Part shown: in pieces, positions 8,390 to 17,307 of the stretch
Numbering within the stretch: the first letter of the stretch is position 1
Layout of the letters: each line of letters starts with the position of its first letter
Assembly: GCF_025506355.1 (NCBI RefSeq)
Contig: NZ_JANZYP010000060.1
Coordinates: 1 to 64,000 of the forward strand
Reading direction: 5' to 3'
DNA length: 64,000 nt
From: Sphaerisporangium corydalis
GTDB lineage: Bacteria > Actinomycetota > Actinomycetes > Streptosporangiales > Streptosporangiaceae
Program-made: the position numbers and the translations under genes
The notes under the pieces: generated by a model
What the model saw: the letters and a program-made list of their open reading frames with translations, nothing else
Database searches by the model: none
Told to the model about the DNA's origin: nothing

Positions 8390-9325
8390 TCAGAGGGTGG
8401 CGCGCAGGTGGCCGGCGCGTTCGACGACCTGGGCCAGCACCCGGTGGGCGGTCGCCAGGTCGTCCGGGTCGATGCCGGCGTACAGGCTGCGCGTGGCCGG
8501 GGCGACGGTCCCGGCCAGCCTGGCGAACAGATCGGCGCCCTCGCCGGTCAGCTCCACCGGCCCGGCGCCGTCGGGGGAGCTCCCCCTGACGAGCCCCGCC
8601 GCCTCCAGCCCGCCCAGCAGCGCGGCGACCGCCGGAGGGTCGAGGCCGAGCTGGCGCTGCCCGGCGAGGAACTCATGGAGCGCGGCGGGCGAGGCCCACG
8701 GGCCGCGCACGGACAGGACGCGCAGGACGATGAACTGTTCGGAGGTGTGGCCGCCGGCGGCCAGGACGGCGTCGAGCAGGGCGCCCACCGCCCCCTGCGC
8801 CTCGCCGATGTCCTGGCCGGTCAGCAGTGCCGGTGCCTGGGTCATGGTGGTGTTCCCTTCGTCGTCGGTGCCGCCCGCGGGGGGCGTGCCGAGCAGCGTC
8901 CGCAGGGTGCGGACGAGTTCACGGGCGCGAGGGCTCGCCGTCCCCCCGATGGGCGCGGTGACCTCCTCCTGCAGGGCATGAACGATCACCACCGCGCGTT
9001 GCGCCACGGCCGTGCCGTGGTCGGTGAGGGTCAGCCGCACCGCTCGCGGGTCGGCGGGGTGCTCGGCCCTGACCAGCAGGCCGGTCTTCTCCAGCGCCCG
9101 GGCGAGCTTGGAGACGTAGATCGCCTCAAGCCCGGCGAAGTCGGCCAGCTCCCGCTGGCTGGGCCGGGTGCCCTGCCGCGACAGGCCGTAGAGGGAGGCG
9201 AGCACGACGTACTGCGCGTGGGTCAGGCCGAGCGGCGCGACCGCGCGGTCGACCGCGGCGCGCCACTTGGTGGTCACCAGCCACAACAGGGCGCCGGTGC
9301 CGGCCTCTCCGGAAGATCGCGACAT
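8390..9325 (-). CDS. Double MarR-type regulator (two winged-helix modules in one frame)
   Basis: The frame encodes 311 residues from ATG 9325. Residues about 5-145 form a MarR domain: LTHAQYVVLASLYGL, SQRELADFAGLEAIYVSKLARALEKTGLLVR as the recognition helix region, and the DPRAVRLTLTDHG wing. A second MarR-like half follows from Met161, with TSEQFIVLRVLSVRG, a weaker recognition region and a VELTGEGADLF wing. Between them, AAGGGA lies eight bases before the internal ATG at 8845, so two formerly separate genes may have fused, or the second may still start on its own. Family members usually sense phenolics, drugs or oxidants. Repeats of ATGGCAAC lie just upstream and may be its operator. Confidence 0.78.
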   Translation of the reverse strand: MSRSSGEAGTGALLWLVTTKWRAAVDRAVAPLGLTHAQYVVLASLYGLSRQGTRPSQRELADFAGLEAIYVSKLARALEKTGLLVRAEHPADPRAVRLTLTDHGTAVAQRAVVIVHALQEEVTAPIGGTASPRARELVRTLRTLLGTPPAGGTDDEGNTTMTQAPALLTGQDIGEAQGAVGALLDAVLAAGGHTSEQFIVLRVLSVRGPWASPAALHEFLAGQRQLGLDPPAVAALLGGLEAAGLVRGSSPDGAGPVELTGEGADLFARLAGTVAPATRSLYAGIDPDDLATAHRVLAQVVERAGHLRATL

Positions 9326-9338
9326 GGCCGATACCGTA

Positions 9339-9362
9339 CATGGCAACCATGTCCATGGCAAC
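9339..9362. promoter_or_regulatory. Candidate MarR operator
   Basis: ATGGCAAC occurs twice, at 9340-9347 and 9355-9362, and CATGG-CAA-CCATG forms an inverted repeat at 9339-9351. An ACTATA box just outside (9361-9366, TATAGT on the minus strand) could be the -10 element of the double MarR gene. The site would then cover the transcription start, as expected for autorepression. This is inference from position. Confidence 0.45.
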
Positions 9363-9473
9363 TATAGGGAGGCGCACCTCGGATACCCGGACGGGCACGG
9401 CGCTGCCGCCGTCCCCGCGCGCGGGCGGCTCCCGGCGGGGAATGCGGCGACGCCGTGAGGTGTCTGATGTGAG

Positions 9474-11363
9474 GTGACCGAACCCAGGGAGACACCCGCG
9501 CACTTCTCCGGGAGGACCGCCTGGGCGCTGCGCTTCGAGACGCCGCTACGCGAGTTCCTCCGCACCGAGACCGGCAGCGCCGTGATCCTGCTGGCCGCCA
9601 CCCTGGCCGCGCTCGTCTGGGCGAACACCGACCTGTCCTCGTACGAGGCGCTGTGGGGGACGCGCCTGTCGGTCAGCCTCGGCGACGCCGGGGTCGCCCA
9701 GGACCTGCGCCACTGGGTCAACAGCGGCCTGATGACGTTCTTCTTCTTCGTGGTGGGCCTTGAGGCGCGGCGCGAGTTCGACATGGGGGAGCTGCGCGAC
9801 CGGCGGCGGCTGGTGCTGCCGGTGGTCGCGGGCGTCGGCGGGATGATCGTCCCGATCGCGATCTACCTGCTGGTCAACGGCGGCCGGCCGTCGGCGCACG
9901 GCTGGGGCGCCGCGATGTCGACCGACACCGCGTTCGCCATGGGGATGCTCGCCCTGGTCGCCGCCCGGTTCCCGGCCCGCGCGCGCACCTACTTCCTGAC
10001 CGTCACCGTCGTCGACGACCTGGTGGCGCTCTGCGTCATCACGATCTTCTACAGCGAGCACGTCACCCCGTCGGCCCTGCTGGCCGCCGTGGCGATCTTC
10101 GCGGTGATGCTGCTGGTCAAGTCGGCCGGCGTGCGGCACGGCCTGGTCTACGCGGGCTTCGCGGCGGCGGTCTGGGTCGCGCTGTTCCGCTCCGGCGTCG
10201 AACCGGTCGTCATCGGCCTGGCCATGGGCCTGCTGACCTACGCGTCCCCGGCGGCCCGTGGCGACCTGGAACGGGCGTCGGACCTGTTCCGGCTCTTCCG
10301 CGAGCAGCCGACCCCCGAGCTGGCACGCTCGGCCAGCGCCGGCCTGGCCAAGGCCGTCTCGCCCAACCACCGGCTGCAGCAGCTCTACCACCCGTGGACC
10401 AGCTACGTGATCGTCCCGCTGTTCGCCCTGGCGAACGCCGGGATCGTCATCAACGGCGCGTTCCTGGCGCGGGCCCTCACCTCGCCGATCACGCTGGGCA
10501 TCCTCGTCGCCTACGTCGTGGGCAAGCCGGTCGGCATCATCGGCTCGACCTGGCTGGTCTCCCTGCTGAGCCGGGGGCGGGTGCGCCCGCCGATCGGCTG
10601 GGCCGGGGTCGCGGGCGGCGGCACGATCGCCGGCATCGGCTTCACCGTGTCGCTGCTGATCGCCACGCTCGCGTTCGACGGGCCCCGCCTGGAGGAGGCC
10701 AAGTTCGGCATCCTCGCGGCGGCGGTCTGCGCGTCCCTGCTGACGTGGATCATCTCCCACGTGACCGTCATGCTCCCGTCGCGGCTGCGGGCCCGCGCGC
10801 TGCACGGCACGGCCGAGAGCATCATCGACCTCGGCACCCCCGTGGACCCGGACCGGGACCACGTGCGCGGCCCGCTGGACGCCCCGGTGACCGTGGTGGA
10901 GTACGGCGACTTCGAATGCCCCTACTGCGGCCAGGCCGAGCCGGTCGTGCGCGAGCTGCTCGCCGACTTCGGCGACGTCAGGTACGTCTGGCGGCACCTC
11001 CCGCTGCACGACGTGCACCCCTCCGCGCAGCTCGCGGCGGAGGCGTCCGAGGCGGCGGCCGAACAGGGCGCCTTCTGGGAGATGCACGACCTGCTCCTCG
11101 GCCACCAGGGGGACCTGCTGCTCCGCGACCTGCTGGACTACGCCGAGCGTGCCGGGCTGGACGGCGACCGGTTCCGGCGCGACCTCGCCGCCCACGCGGG
11201 CGCGTCCCGGATCGCCGAGGACGTCGACTCCGCCGACGTGAGCGGCGTGTCAGGGACCCCGACGTTCTTCGTCAACGGCCGCCGCCACCACGGCGCCTAC
11301 GACATCGCGACCCTGTCGTCCGCCGTCCGCACGGCCCGCGCCCGTGCGGTGCTGCTCCCGTAG
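9474..11363 (+). CDS. nhaA: NhaA Na+/H+ antiporter fused to a DsbA-like thioredoxin domain
   Basis: A 629-residue protein starting at GTG 9474. Residues about 25-440 are a NhaA antiporter: [14 protein letters not shown] after residue 89, the DTAFA helix at 151, and the essential aspartate pair Asp181-Asp182 in [11 protein letters not shown]. It exchanges sodium or lithium for protons across the membrane. From about residue 455 a DsbA/thioredoxin-4 domain follows, with the redox motif CPYC at 482-485 and the cis-Pro loop [12 protein letters not shown]. NhaA-thioredoxin fusions are known in actinobacteria. The C-terminal domain could be cytoplasmic or extracytoplasmic depending on helix number, so its redox partner is unknown. 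Confidence 0.92.
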   Translation: MTEPRETPAHFSGRTAWALRFETPLREFLRTETGSAVILLAATLAALVWANTDLSSYEALWGTRLSVSLGDAGVAQDLRHWVNSGLMTFFFFVVGLEARREFDMGELRDRRRLVLPVVAGVGGMIVPIAIYLLVNGGRPSAHGWGAAMSTDTAFAMGMLALVAARFPARARTYFLTVTVVDDLVALCVITIFYSEHVTPSALLAAVAIFAVMLLVKSAGVRHGLVYAGFAAAVWVALFRSGVEPVVIGLAMGLLTYASPAARGDLERASDLFRLFREQPTPELARSASAGLAKAVSPNHRLQQLYHPWTSYVIVPLFALANAGIVINGAFLARALTSPITLGILVAYVVGKPVGIIGSTWLVSLLSRGRVRPPIGWAGVAGGGTIAGIGFTVSLLIATLAFDGPRLEEAKFGILAAAVCASLLTWIISHVTVMLPSRLRARALHGTAESIIDLGTPVDPDRDHVRGPLDAPVTVVEYGDFECPYCGQAEPVVRELLADFGDVRYVWRHLPLHDVHPSAQLAAEASEAAAEQGAFWEMHDLLLGHQGDLLLRDLLDYAERAGLDGDRFRRDLAAHAGASRIAEDVDSADVSGVSGTPTFFVNGRRHHGAYDIATLSSAVRTARARAVLLP

Positions 11364-11431
11364 GGGCCACACGGGCCGCGGCCATGGGCTCGACCCGGCC
11401 ACGGCGGGACGGTTCGGACGGCGAACCGCCG

Positions 11432-11552
11432 GGGCGGTCGTTTCAGAAGATGAACCCGCAGGGCGGTCGTTTCAGAAGATGAACCCGCAGGGCGGTCGTT
11501 TCAGAAGATGAACCCGCAGGGCGGTCGTTTCAGAAGATGAAGCCGCCGGGGC
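11432..11552. repeat. 29-bp tandem repeat copying the 3' end of the XdhC-like gene
   Basis: The unit GGGCGGTCGTTTCAGAAGAT plus nine bases repeats with a 29-base period; GGCGGTCGTTTCAGAAGATGA begins at about 11433, 11462, 11491 and 11520. The fourth copy is the coding end of the XdhC-like gene (minus strand, GFIF and stop). The other three lie downstream of that stop and differ slightly (AACCCGCAG versus AGCCGCCGG). A 7-bp stem hairpin at 11410-11428 lies just beyond. Confidence 0.9.
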
Positions 11553-12123
11553 GGTCGTTGCGGTCGGCGAGCAGGCCGGCCAGGGTCGCGATGGCGATCT
11601 CCGGCGGGGTGCGGGAGCCGATGTTGAGCCCGACCGGGCGGTGCACGCGGGCGATGTCCTCGGCCGGCACCCCGAGCCCGGTCAGCGCGGTCACGTGCGG
11701 GCCGGGGTGGCGCGGGTTGCCGAGCACCCCGATCCAGCGGCACGGGCAGGCGAGCACCTGCCGGAGCACCGCGCCGAGCTCCTCGCGGTGGTGGTCGGTG
11801 ACGACGACGTCCACGGTCCGGTCCAGCCCGTCGGGCGGGCGGGTGACCACCTCGGTCCCGGCCGGCGCCCCGTCGAGGGTACGGCCGGGGTCGGGTTCCA
11901 GCAGGATCGGCCGGAAGCCGGTGTCGGCGGCGTACCGCAGCAGGTGAGCGGCCACCGGCGAGGCGAACACGGCCATCAGGGTGCGCCCGCCCGAGGGCGC
12001 GGGCGCGGTACCGTGCGCCACCGCGCAGGCCGCGTCCGGCTCACCCGTCTCGCCCGGCGCCGGGCCGGCCTCGGTCGCGGAGGGGCCGATGGTCCGCACG
12101 CCGGTTCGCGGTGATCGCGCCAT
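11530..12123 (-). CDS. Standalone XdhC Rossmann-domain protein
   Basis: The 197-residue product matches only the C-terminal Rossmann domain of XdhC/CoxI proteins, the insertion factors for molybdenum hydroxylases. Visible parts are MAVFASPVAAHLLRYAADTGFRP, VDVVVTDHHREELGAVLRQVL, WIGVLGNPRHPGPHV, and the conserved IGSRTPPEIAIATLAGLLA end. The N-terminal XdhC_CoxI domain is missing; about 50 residues of low-complexity sequence stand before the Rossmann fold. No xanthine or CO dehydrogenase genes lie in the window. Its last codons are the source or a copy of the adjacent 29-bp repeat. Confidence 0.8.
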   Translation of the reverse strand: MARSPRTGVRTIGPSATEAGPAPGETGEPDAACAVAHGTAPAPSGGRTLMAVFASPVAAHLLRYAADTGFRPILLEPDPGRTLDGAPAGTEVVTRPPDGLDRTVDVVVTDHHREELGAVLRQVLACPCRWIGVLGNPRHPGPHVTALTGLGVPAEDIARVHRPVGLNIGSRTPPEIAIATLAGLLADRNDRPGGFIF

Positions 12124-12236
12124 GACCCCAGTCTCCCACCGGCGGGCGCCGGCGTCCCGGCGGCTCTCCCACCGGTACGCGCCGGCGGCGCGGGCGGTGC
12201 CCGCGAAACCGTGCCGCCGGGCGGGTCCGTCCTCGG

Positions 12237-13199
12237 CTACGTGCGGGACTGGGTGGACCGGTAGCGGGACGGGGGGACGCCGTACCTGGCGACGAAGGCC
12301 TGGCGCAGGGTCTCGGCCGAGCCGAACCCGCAGCGGGCCGCCACCGAGGCCAGCGGCAGCGAGGTGGCCGCAAGCAGGTGCGCGGCGGCCTCGACGCGGG
12401 CCCGGCGGACGTACCGGCCGGGCGTCTGCCCGAGGTGCCGCAGGAACAGCCGGGTCAGGTGCCGCTCGCTCACCCCGGCGCCCGCCGCGAGCGCGGCCGT
12501 GGCCAGGTCGTCGCCCAGGTGGCCGTTGACGCGGTCGACGACCCGTCTGACCAGGTCGTTGTCGGGGGGCGGCGGGGCGGTGAACATGCTCATCTGCGCC
12601 TGGTTGCCCGGTCGCTGCAGGTAGGTCACCAGGCCGCGCGCGACCCGCCGCGCCAGCTCGGCGCCGTGGTCCTCCTCGATGAAGGCGAGCGTGAGGTCCA
12701 GCGCGCTGGTGACCCCGGCCGCCGTGCAGACGTTGCCGTCCCTGATGAAGATCGGGCCGGGGTCGACGGTGACGGCCGGGTGCCGGGCGGCCAGGACGGG
12801 CGCCCACTCCCAGTGCGTGGTGGCGCGCCTGCCGTCGAGCAGGCCCGCGGCGGCCAGGACGCCGGCCCCGGTGCACACCGACGCGACGCGCCGGCTCTCG
12901 CGGGCCAGGCGGCGGACGTGCCCGACGATCAGCCGGTTCGCGGCGGCCGCGTCGTGGCCGATGCCGCCGGACACGATGAGCGTGTCGAGCGGCCCGGTGA
13001 GGCGTTCGAGCGGTTCCTGCGCGCCCAGCGTCAGGCCGGTGCCGCAGACGATGGGGTGCCCGCCGGGCGTCGCCAGGCGCACCTCGTAGGGGGGACTCGC
13101 GCCCCGCAGGTTGGCGTTCTGCAGGGCGGTGGTCACGCAGGCGATGTCGAGCAGCTCGGCCGAGTCGTACCCGATGACGGCGATCCGCCGATGGCTCAT
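12237..13199 (-). CDS. GlxA-type AraC regulator (DJ-1/PfpI-like domain plus HTH)
   Basis: A 320-residue transcription factor. Residues about 5-170 are a DJ-1/PfpI-like domain: IAVIGYDSAELLDIACV start, TLIVSGGIGHD, and the nucleophile-elbow cysteine in VASVCTGAGVLAAAGLLDG. Residues about 215-315 are two AraC helix-turn-helices, with AGVSERHLTRLFLRHLGQTPGRYV and VAARCGFGSAETLRQAF. The family is often annotated as transcriptional activators with an amidase-like sensor domain. A small membrane protein gene lies divergently and is the nearest possible target. Confidence 0.9.
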   Translation of the reverse strand: MSHRRIAVIGYDSAELLDIACVTTALQNANLRGASPPYEVRLATPGGHPIVCGTGLTLGAQEPLERLTGPLDTLIVSGGIGHDAAAANRLIVGHVRRLARESRRVASVCTGAGVLAAAGLLDGRRATTHWEWAPVLAARHPAVTVDPGPIFIRDGNVCTAAGVTSALDLTLAFIEEDHGAELARRVARGLVTYLQRPGNQAQMSMFTAPPPPDNDLVRRVVDRVNGHLGDDLATAALAAGAGVSERHLTRLFLRHLGQTPGRYVRRARVEAAAHLLAATSLPLASVAARCGFGSAETLRQAFVARYGVPPSRYRSTQSRT

Positions 13200-13296
13200 G
13201 GGGTCAACGTATGTCAGAAGGACCGGGAGCCCAAGTTTACGGACCTGACCCGCCGGAGTGCTTGGCTCGCTTTGCGTGACCGGTCACAGTGAGGTC

Positions 13297-13704
13297 ATGA
13301 CTCAGACAGCATCGAGCACCCGCCGCCGGTGGTCCAGGTTCGCCCTGCATTACGTGGAGATGGTGGTCGCCATGTACGCCGGGATGGTGCTCCTCGGCCT
13401 GCTCGTCTCCGCCGTCGGGCTGGGCGTCTCCCACGCGCGGCACCCCGAGGCGGCCTACCTGGTGATGGCGGCGGAGATGTCGGCTGGCATGGCCGCGTGG
13501 ATGCGCTTCCGCGGGCACCGCTGGGCGCCCACCCTGGAGATGTGCGCGGTCATGTTCGTCCCGGTCGTGCCGCTGTTCCCGCTGATGTGGCTGGGCGTCG
13601 TCGGGGACGGCTCGGTGATGACGCTCGCGCATCTGGCGATGTTCCCGCTCATGCTGGCCGCGATGCTCTGGCGCCGTGAGGAGTACGCGGCCTGCGGGGG
13701 CTGA
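13297..13704 (+). CDS. Small actinobacterial integral membrane protein
   Basis: The 135-residue product starts at ATG 13297 with GTGAGG upstream. It has a short basic N-terminus (TRRRWSRF) and four hydrophobic segments: VEMVVAMYAGMVLLGLLVSAV, AYLVMAAEMSAGMAAWMRF, MCAVMFVPVVPLFPLMWLGVV and LAHLAMFPLMLAAML. The second to fourth are unusually rich in methionine. Relatives are widespread in actinobacteria, sometimes mislabelled as flagellar proteins; function is unknown. It is divergent from the GlxA-type regulator. Confidence 0.65.
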   Translation: MTQTASSTRRRWSRFALHYVEMVVAMYAGMVLLGLLVSAVGLGVSHARHPEAAYLVMAAEMSAGMAAWMRFRGHRWAPTLEMCAVMFVPVVPLFPLMWLGVVGDGSVMTLAHLAMFPLMLAAMLWRREEYAACGG

Positions 13705-13722
13705 GCGGGAACGCCGCGTGCG

Positions 13723-15618
13723 TCAGCCGGCCTCCCGCCGGTAGGCGGCGGCGAGCCGGACGGTGCCCTCGGCGGTGTGCCGGTCGAAGGCGCCGAGCGC
13801 CTCCTGGCCGAGGCCGCCGAGCAGGTCGGCCGCCCGCTCGGGCGAGGCGGCCCGCTCGACGAACCGTCCGTCCTGGAGGCGGACGGCGGGACGGCCCGCG
13901 TCGATGCCCTCCGCCCGGGTGATCGCCGCGGCGATCGGGTCGCCGTCGCCGCCCTCGGCCACCCGCCGGTCGCGCACCTCGGCGAGGTCGTCCCCGGCCT
14001 TGGCGAGGGCGGCGGCCCCGCCGAGCGCGAACCACGCGCCGGAGTCGGGCCGCAGCAGCACCATCGCGTCGCGCTCGTGGCCGAGGCTGTGCGGGTGGGC
14101 GACGGTGATCCGCAGCGGCCGGCCCGTGGTCACCCGGTCGACGACCTGCCCGAGCTCCGCCGACTTCGACGGCACGCTGAGGATGGGGATGATGTCGTAG
14201 GTGCCCGGTTCGGCGAACGAGAACCCGCTGGACCCGAACGTGAGGTTGACGTTGCCGCGCAGGGTCCCGCCGGCGGCCAGGGTGACCGGGGCGGACGCGG
14301 TGGAGTCGTAGCAGCGGTGCATCATCGGGGTGAACGTCATCCCGTCCTCGGGCGAGACCGGCCCCGAGGTGCGGCGGATGATGCGGAACTCCAGCCACGG
14401 CCCCTTGGGGTCCAGCAGGTCGGCGGGCACCGTGACCGGGTCGGCGAGCCGGTTGGCGAAGACGACCTCAAGGAACACCGGCTGGCCGAACAGGAACAGC
14501 GACCCGGAGGCCGGCGCGTTGAGGCCGATCCTGAAGCGCGGGTCGGGCACCTCGGGCAGGTAGGGGGAGTAGCCGCCGGTGCCGCGCGACCAGTACGTCG
14601 CCGAGGGGAACGGGGACCTGCCCGGCATCACCGCCGAGCGCGGCGCGTGCCGGAGGAACTCCAGCTCGTCGGCGTCGAAGGTGAAAGAGAAGGCGTTCCA
14701 GTACTCCTCCTCGAACGAGCCGCCCCGGTAGCGCCAGTCGTAGTTCATGAACGAGCTGGAGTCGGCCTGGCCGACCTCGCGCTCGAACCGGTGGCGCAGG
14801 TTCAGCGCGTGGCCCAGTTCGTGCGCCACCGTCTTGATCGTCTTGCGGTCGGGGTCGTCGGGGAAGATCTTCCTGATCGACCCGGCGAAGATGGCGCAGC
14901 CCTGCCGGGGCAGCACGCCGGCGTCGTCGAACATCACGCCCAGCAGGGTGCCCGCCCCGGGTTCGGCCTTGGCCTTGCCGAGCATCAGCAGGTGCAGTTC
15001 CCAGCGGGGGTCGTCGACGGAGGACTGCGCGGTGGTGCGCATGAGGTCGTCCAGGACGGTGTAGGACATCGACAGGTCCCACCCGTCGTCCTGGCGGGGG
15101 ATCAGGGTGGGTTCGCCGGCGTCGCCGACGGCGAACCCGGCCGCGCGCAGGCTCTCCCGCAGGGTCATCGGCCGGCCGTGGAAGTCCACCGGGCTCGGCG
15201 ACCGGACGCCGTCCTCGGTCTCGATCTCCAGGCCCAGCTCGCGCAGTTCGGCGGCGACGCGGTCGAGGGTGAGGGTGAGGTCGCGGCCGGGCGGCAGGCC
15301 GTTGAGCCGCTCGTCCAGGTGGATCGTGAGGTCCACCGCGTCGGGACGGTCCTCCCTGCCGGCCACTGTGACGAGCCCGGTGGTGGTCTGCCCGGCGCCG
15401 TCCTGCCAGATGGCCGTCAGGACGCCGCCCTCGGCCGGCGTCCGGGTGCCGGGCGCCGACCTGAAGGAGGAGACATAGTCGCGCTCGCCGTCGTGGTCGC
15501 GGTGGACGTCCCCGCTGGCGGCCCCTGAGCCTTCCGCGTCCATGCGGAGCACCACGAAGATGTCGGCGTCACCGCCTTCGTACCGCCCGTCGCGGATCGG
15601 GATCTGTTTTGCGGACAT
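13723..15618 (-). CDS. Metzincin-like zinc metalloprotease
   Basis: The start is ATG 15618 (MSAKQIPIRDG), with AAGGACC upstream, giving 631 residues. The active site is HELGHALNLRH: His266, Glu267, His270 and His276 fit HExxHxxxxxH of metzincins, though the usual Gly before the third His is Asn. A Met in SSFMNYDWRYRGG some 15 residues later could be the Met-turn. Residues about 110-160 include LRESLRAAGFAVGD, a peptidoglycan-binding-like helix pattern. There is no classical signal peptide, which is odd for this class. The C-terminal half (beta-rich, ASGSLFLFGQPVFLEVVFAN) has no name I can give. Neighbouring secreted proteins suggest an extracellular role. Confidence 0.75.
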   Translation of the reverse strand: MSAKQIPIRDGRYEGGDADIFVVLRMDAEGSGAASGDVHRDHDGERDYVSSFRSAPGTRTPAEGGVLTAIWQDGAGQTTTGLVTVAGREDRPDAVDLTIHLDERLNGLPPGRDLTLTLDRVAAELRELGLEIETEDGVRSPSPVDFHGRPMTLRESLRAAGFAVGDAGEPTLIPRQDDGWDLSMSYTVLDDLMRTTAQSSVDDPRWELHLLMLGKAKAEPGAGTLLGVMFDDAGVLPRQGCAIFAGSIRKIFPDDPDRKTIKTVAHELGHALNLRHRFEREVGQADSSSFMNYDWRYRGGSFEEEYWNAFSFTFDADELEFLRHAPRSAVMPGRSPFPSATYWSRGTGGYSPYLPEVPDPRFRIGLNAPASGSLFLFGQPVFLEVVFANRLADPVTVPADLLDPKGPWLEFRIIRRTSGPVSPEDGMTFTPMMHRCYDSTASAPVTLAAGGTLRGNVNLTFGSSGFSFAEPGTYDIIPILSVPSKSAELGQVVDRVTTGRPLRITVAHPHSLGHERDAMVLLRPDSGAWFALGGAAALAKAGDDLAEVRDRRVAEGGDGDPIAAAITRAEGIDAGRPAVRLQDGRFVERAASPERAADLLGGLGQEALGAFDRHTAEGTVRLAAAYRREAG

Positions 15619-15720
15619 GGGGGTCCTTCCAACGAGTACCGGACTCCCGAAGCTAGGAGAGTCCGGCCGCCGTTTCCTGAGTACCCCCCTGCTCAACCTG
15701 GCCCCGGCTGGGCGCGCGGA

Positions 15721-15751
15721 GCCGGAGGCCCCGCTGGGCGGGACCTCCGGC
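15721..15751. terminator. Hairpin after the I36-like gene
   Basis: A 14-bp stem with one mismatch (GCCGGAGGCCCCGC against GCGGGACCTCCGGC) and a three-base loop, 12 bases beyond the stop of the inhibitor-like gene. It also falls between that gene and the start of the metalloprotease gene. Confidence 0.6.
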
Positions 15752-15762
15752 GGGTGTCACCG

Positions 15763-16233
15763 CTAGCAGGAGGTGACCCACTTGTGGGAGGCGACGTCGT
15801 CGTTGATCGACTTGCCGTAGCCCTGGCCGTTGGTGCCCCAGTGGTCGAAGGTCTCCCAGCCGAGGGTCAGGTTGTCCCAGTGGTTGCCCACCGCCAGGCA
15901 GCGGTAGGCGCCGTCGTAGTTCTTGTTGTAGTAGACGTTCACGTCGTCGTAGCCGCCGGGCACGCCGCTGTTGAACATCTGGGACGCCTGGTTCTGCATG
16001 CCGCCGGGGACCGCTCCGCTCGGGTCCGAGCAGTTCGACCAGTCGCCGTCGTTGCCGAGCCAGCGGCAGTACTTGCCCTGGCCGTTGGGGTTCTCGGCGG
16101 CGTAGAAGAAGCCGTCGGCCATGAGGGCGGCCGAGGCGGCGGGGGCGGCGGTGGCCTGCGCCGCGATGGGCTGGACGAGGCCGGCCAGCCCGACGAGGGC
16201 CAGACCGGAGAGGACGATCCTGATCTTGCGCAT
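15763..16233 (-). CDS. Secreted peptidase-inhibitor I36-like protein
   Basis: A 156-residue secreted protein. The signal peptide covers about the first 35 residues (MRKIRIVLSG, hydrophobic core, QATAAPAASA). The mature part has four cysteines (KYCRWLG, SNCSD, YRCLAVG and the C-terminal VTSC), enough for two disulfides, and matches the I36/beta-gamma-crystallin-like family known from the Streptomyces metalloprotease inhibitor SMPI. Aromatic Gly/Asn/Asp-rich strands (FFYAAENPNGQGKYC, YNKNYDGAYRC) fit that fold. It lies just upstream of the metalloprotease gene on the same strand, which suggests a protease-inhibitor pairing (inference). Confidence 0.78.
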   Translation of the reverse strand: MRKIRIVLSGLALVGLAGLVQPIAAQATAAPAASAALMADGFFYAAENPNGQGKYCRWLGNDGDWSNCSDPSGAVPGGMQNQASQMFNSGVPGGYDDVNVYYNKNYDGAYRCLAVGNHWDNLTLGWETFDHWGTNGQGYGKSINDDVASHKWVTSC

Positions 16234-16369
16234 GGTGCACTCCCTTAATTGGGTGTTGGTGTCTCCACCGAGGAGGTGGGGGTCGAGGGGCCGGCCGCCG
16301 GGATGGCGGCCGGGTGCGCCTTCTTCGTGGCCGGAGAGGGCGGTGGTCGTCTGCGCCTGAAGAGGGATG

Positions 16370-17275
16370 TCAGGCGCCGGCGACGACGGCGCGCGCTCTC
16401 GGGACGGCGGCCAGCCGCAGCCGCCGCATGGTGCCGGTCTGGTCCGGGTACTCCTCGCGCAGCCGCCGTTCGTACGCGCGGTCCAGCTCGCGGGCCGTCG
16501 CGCCGAGGCCGCTGCGGTCCGCGCAGGTGGCCTCCGCCACCGCGAGCCGGCTCCAGTACGCCGAGGGCCGGTCCCCGGCCGGGTCGTCCAGCTCCCTGCG
16601 GATCGCGGCGGGGTCGCGGTGGTCGTGGCCCTCGCCGCGCATGCAGCGCGACCAGCGGGCCGAGGCGGCGGCGAAGCGGGCGTCGGAGACCACCCGGCCC
16701 CGCCGCACGCTGGTGAGGCTCCGGGTGAACTGCATGACGCGGTACCACTCCGGCAGGTCCTCGTAGAGGTCCCGTTCGGCCTCGGAGGTACAGCTCCGCG
16801 CGCTCCTGGCGACGACGCCGCCGGAGGGCAGCGCCGCCCTGAGCTGCTCGTCGGTGCCCTGCCCGTGCAGGGCGGCGAGCCAGGCCAGCCGCCGGGGCTC
16901 CGGCAGCGCGCGCACGTGCCGCTTGTTGGGGTGGGCCTCGCTCAGCTCCCGCATGCGGTGTTCCAGTCCGGTGCCGTAGCCGTACCGGCGGGCGTAGGCG
17001 AGGTCGTCGAGGACGTAGGGGAACTCGCGGTACTCGGGCACCGGGTTCCGCGCGACCGGCCAGTACGAGAAGCCGCGCCGGCCCATGCACCGCGCCGTCA
17101 GCAGTTGTTCCGCCGTGTGCAGCGTGGCGGCCTCCTGCTCGGTGACCTCGCGCGCCGGGGCCGTCTCCGGCCGCCGCTGGACGGCGCCGGCCGTCCACAC
17201 CGTGGCGGCGGTCGCCAGGCAGGCGACCCCGGCGGTGAGGGGAAGGCGCCATTTCCGTTTCGCGAAATCCGGCAT
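16370..17275 (-). CDS. Secreted or membrane-anchored hypothetical protein with CM-x3-G motifs
   Basis: From ATG 17275 the product has 301 residues. Residues 1-33 are basic then hydrophobic (MPDFAKRKWRLPLTAGVACL), giving a signal peptide or anchor without a lipobox. The mature part has four cysteines in the order RCMGRRGF, RSCTSEA, RCMRGEGH and TCADRSG. The CM-x3-G pattern following tryptophan-containing helices is common in actinobacterial secreted proteins of unknown function. The frame is open much further upstream (to 18094), but that part overlaps the M23 gene in another frame. It probably forms an operon with the I36-like gene downstream. Confidence 0.65.
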   Translation of the reverse strand: MPDFAKRKWRLPLTAGVACLATAATVWTAGAVQRRPETAPAREVTEQEAATLHTAEQLLTARCMGRRGFSYWPVARNPVPEYREFPYVLDDLAYARRYGYGTGLEHRMRELSEAHPNKRHVRALPEPRRLAWLAALHGQGTDEQLRAALPSGGVVARSARSCTSEAERDLYEDLPEWYRVMQFTRSLTSVRRGRVVSDARFAAASARWSRCMRGEGHDHRDPAAIRRELDDPAGDRPSAYWSRLAVAEATCADRSGLGATARELDRAYERRLREEYPDQTGTMRRLRLAAVPRARAVVAGA

Positions 17276-17307
17276 GTTCCACTCCCAGGAGTTCGTCGGG
17301 GCCGGGG

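Noticed and set aside
9546-11195. 549-codon antisense frame opposite nhaA
   Set aside because: No recognisable motifs, and the sense strand encodes a full NhaA-DsbA protein.
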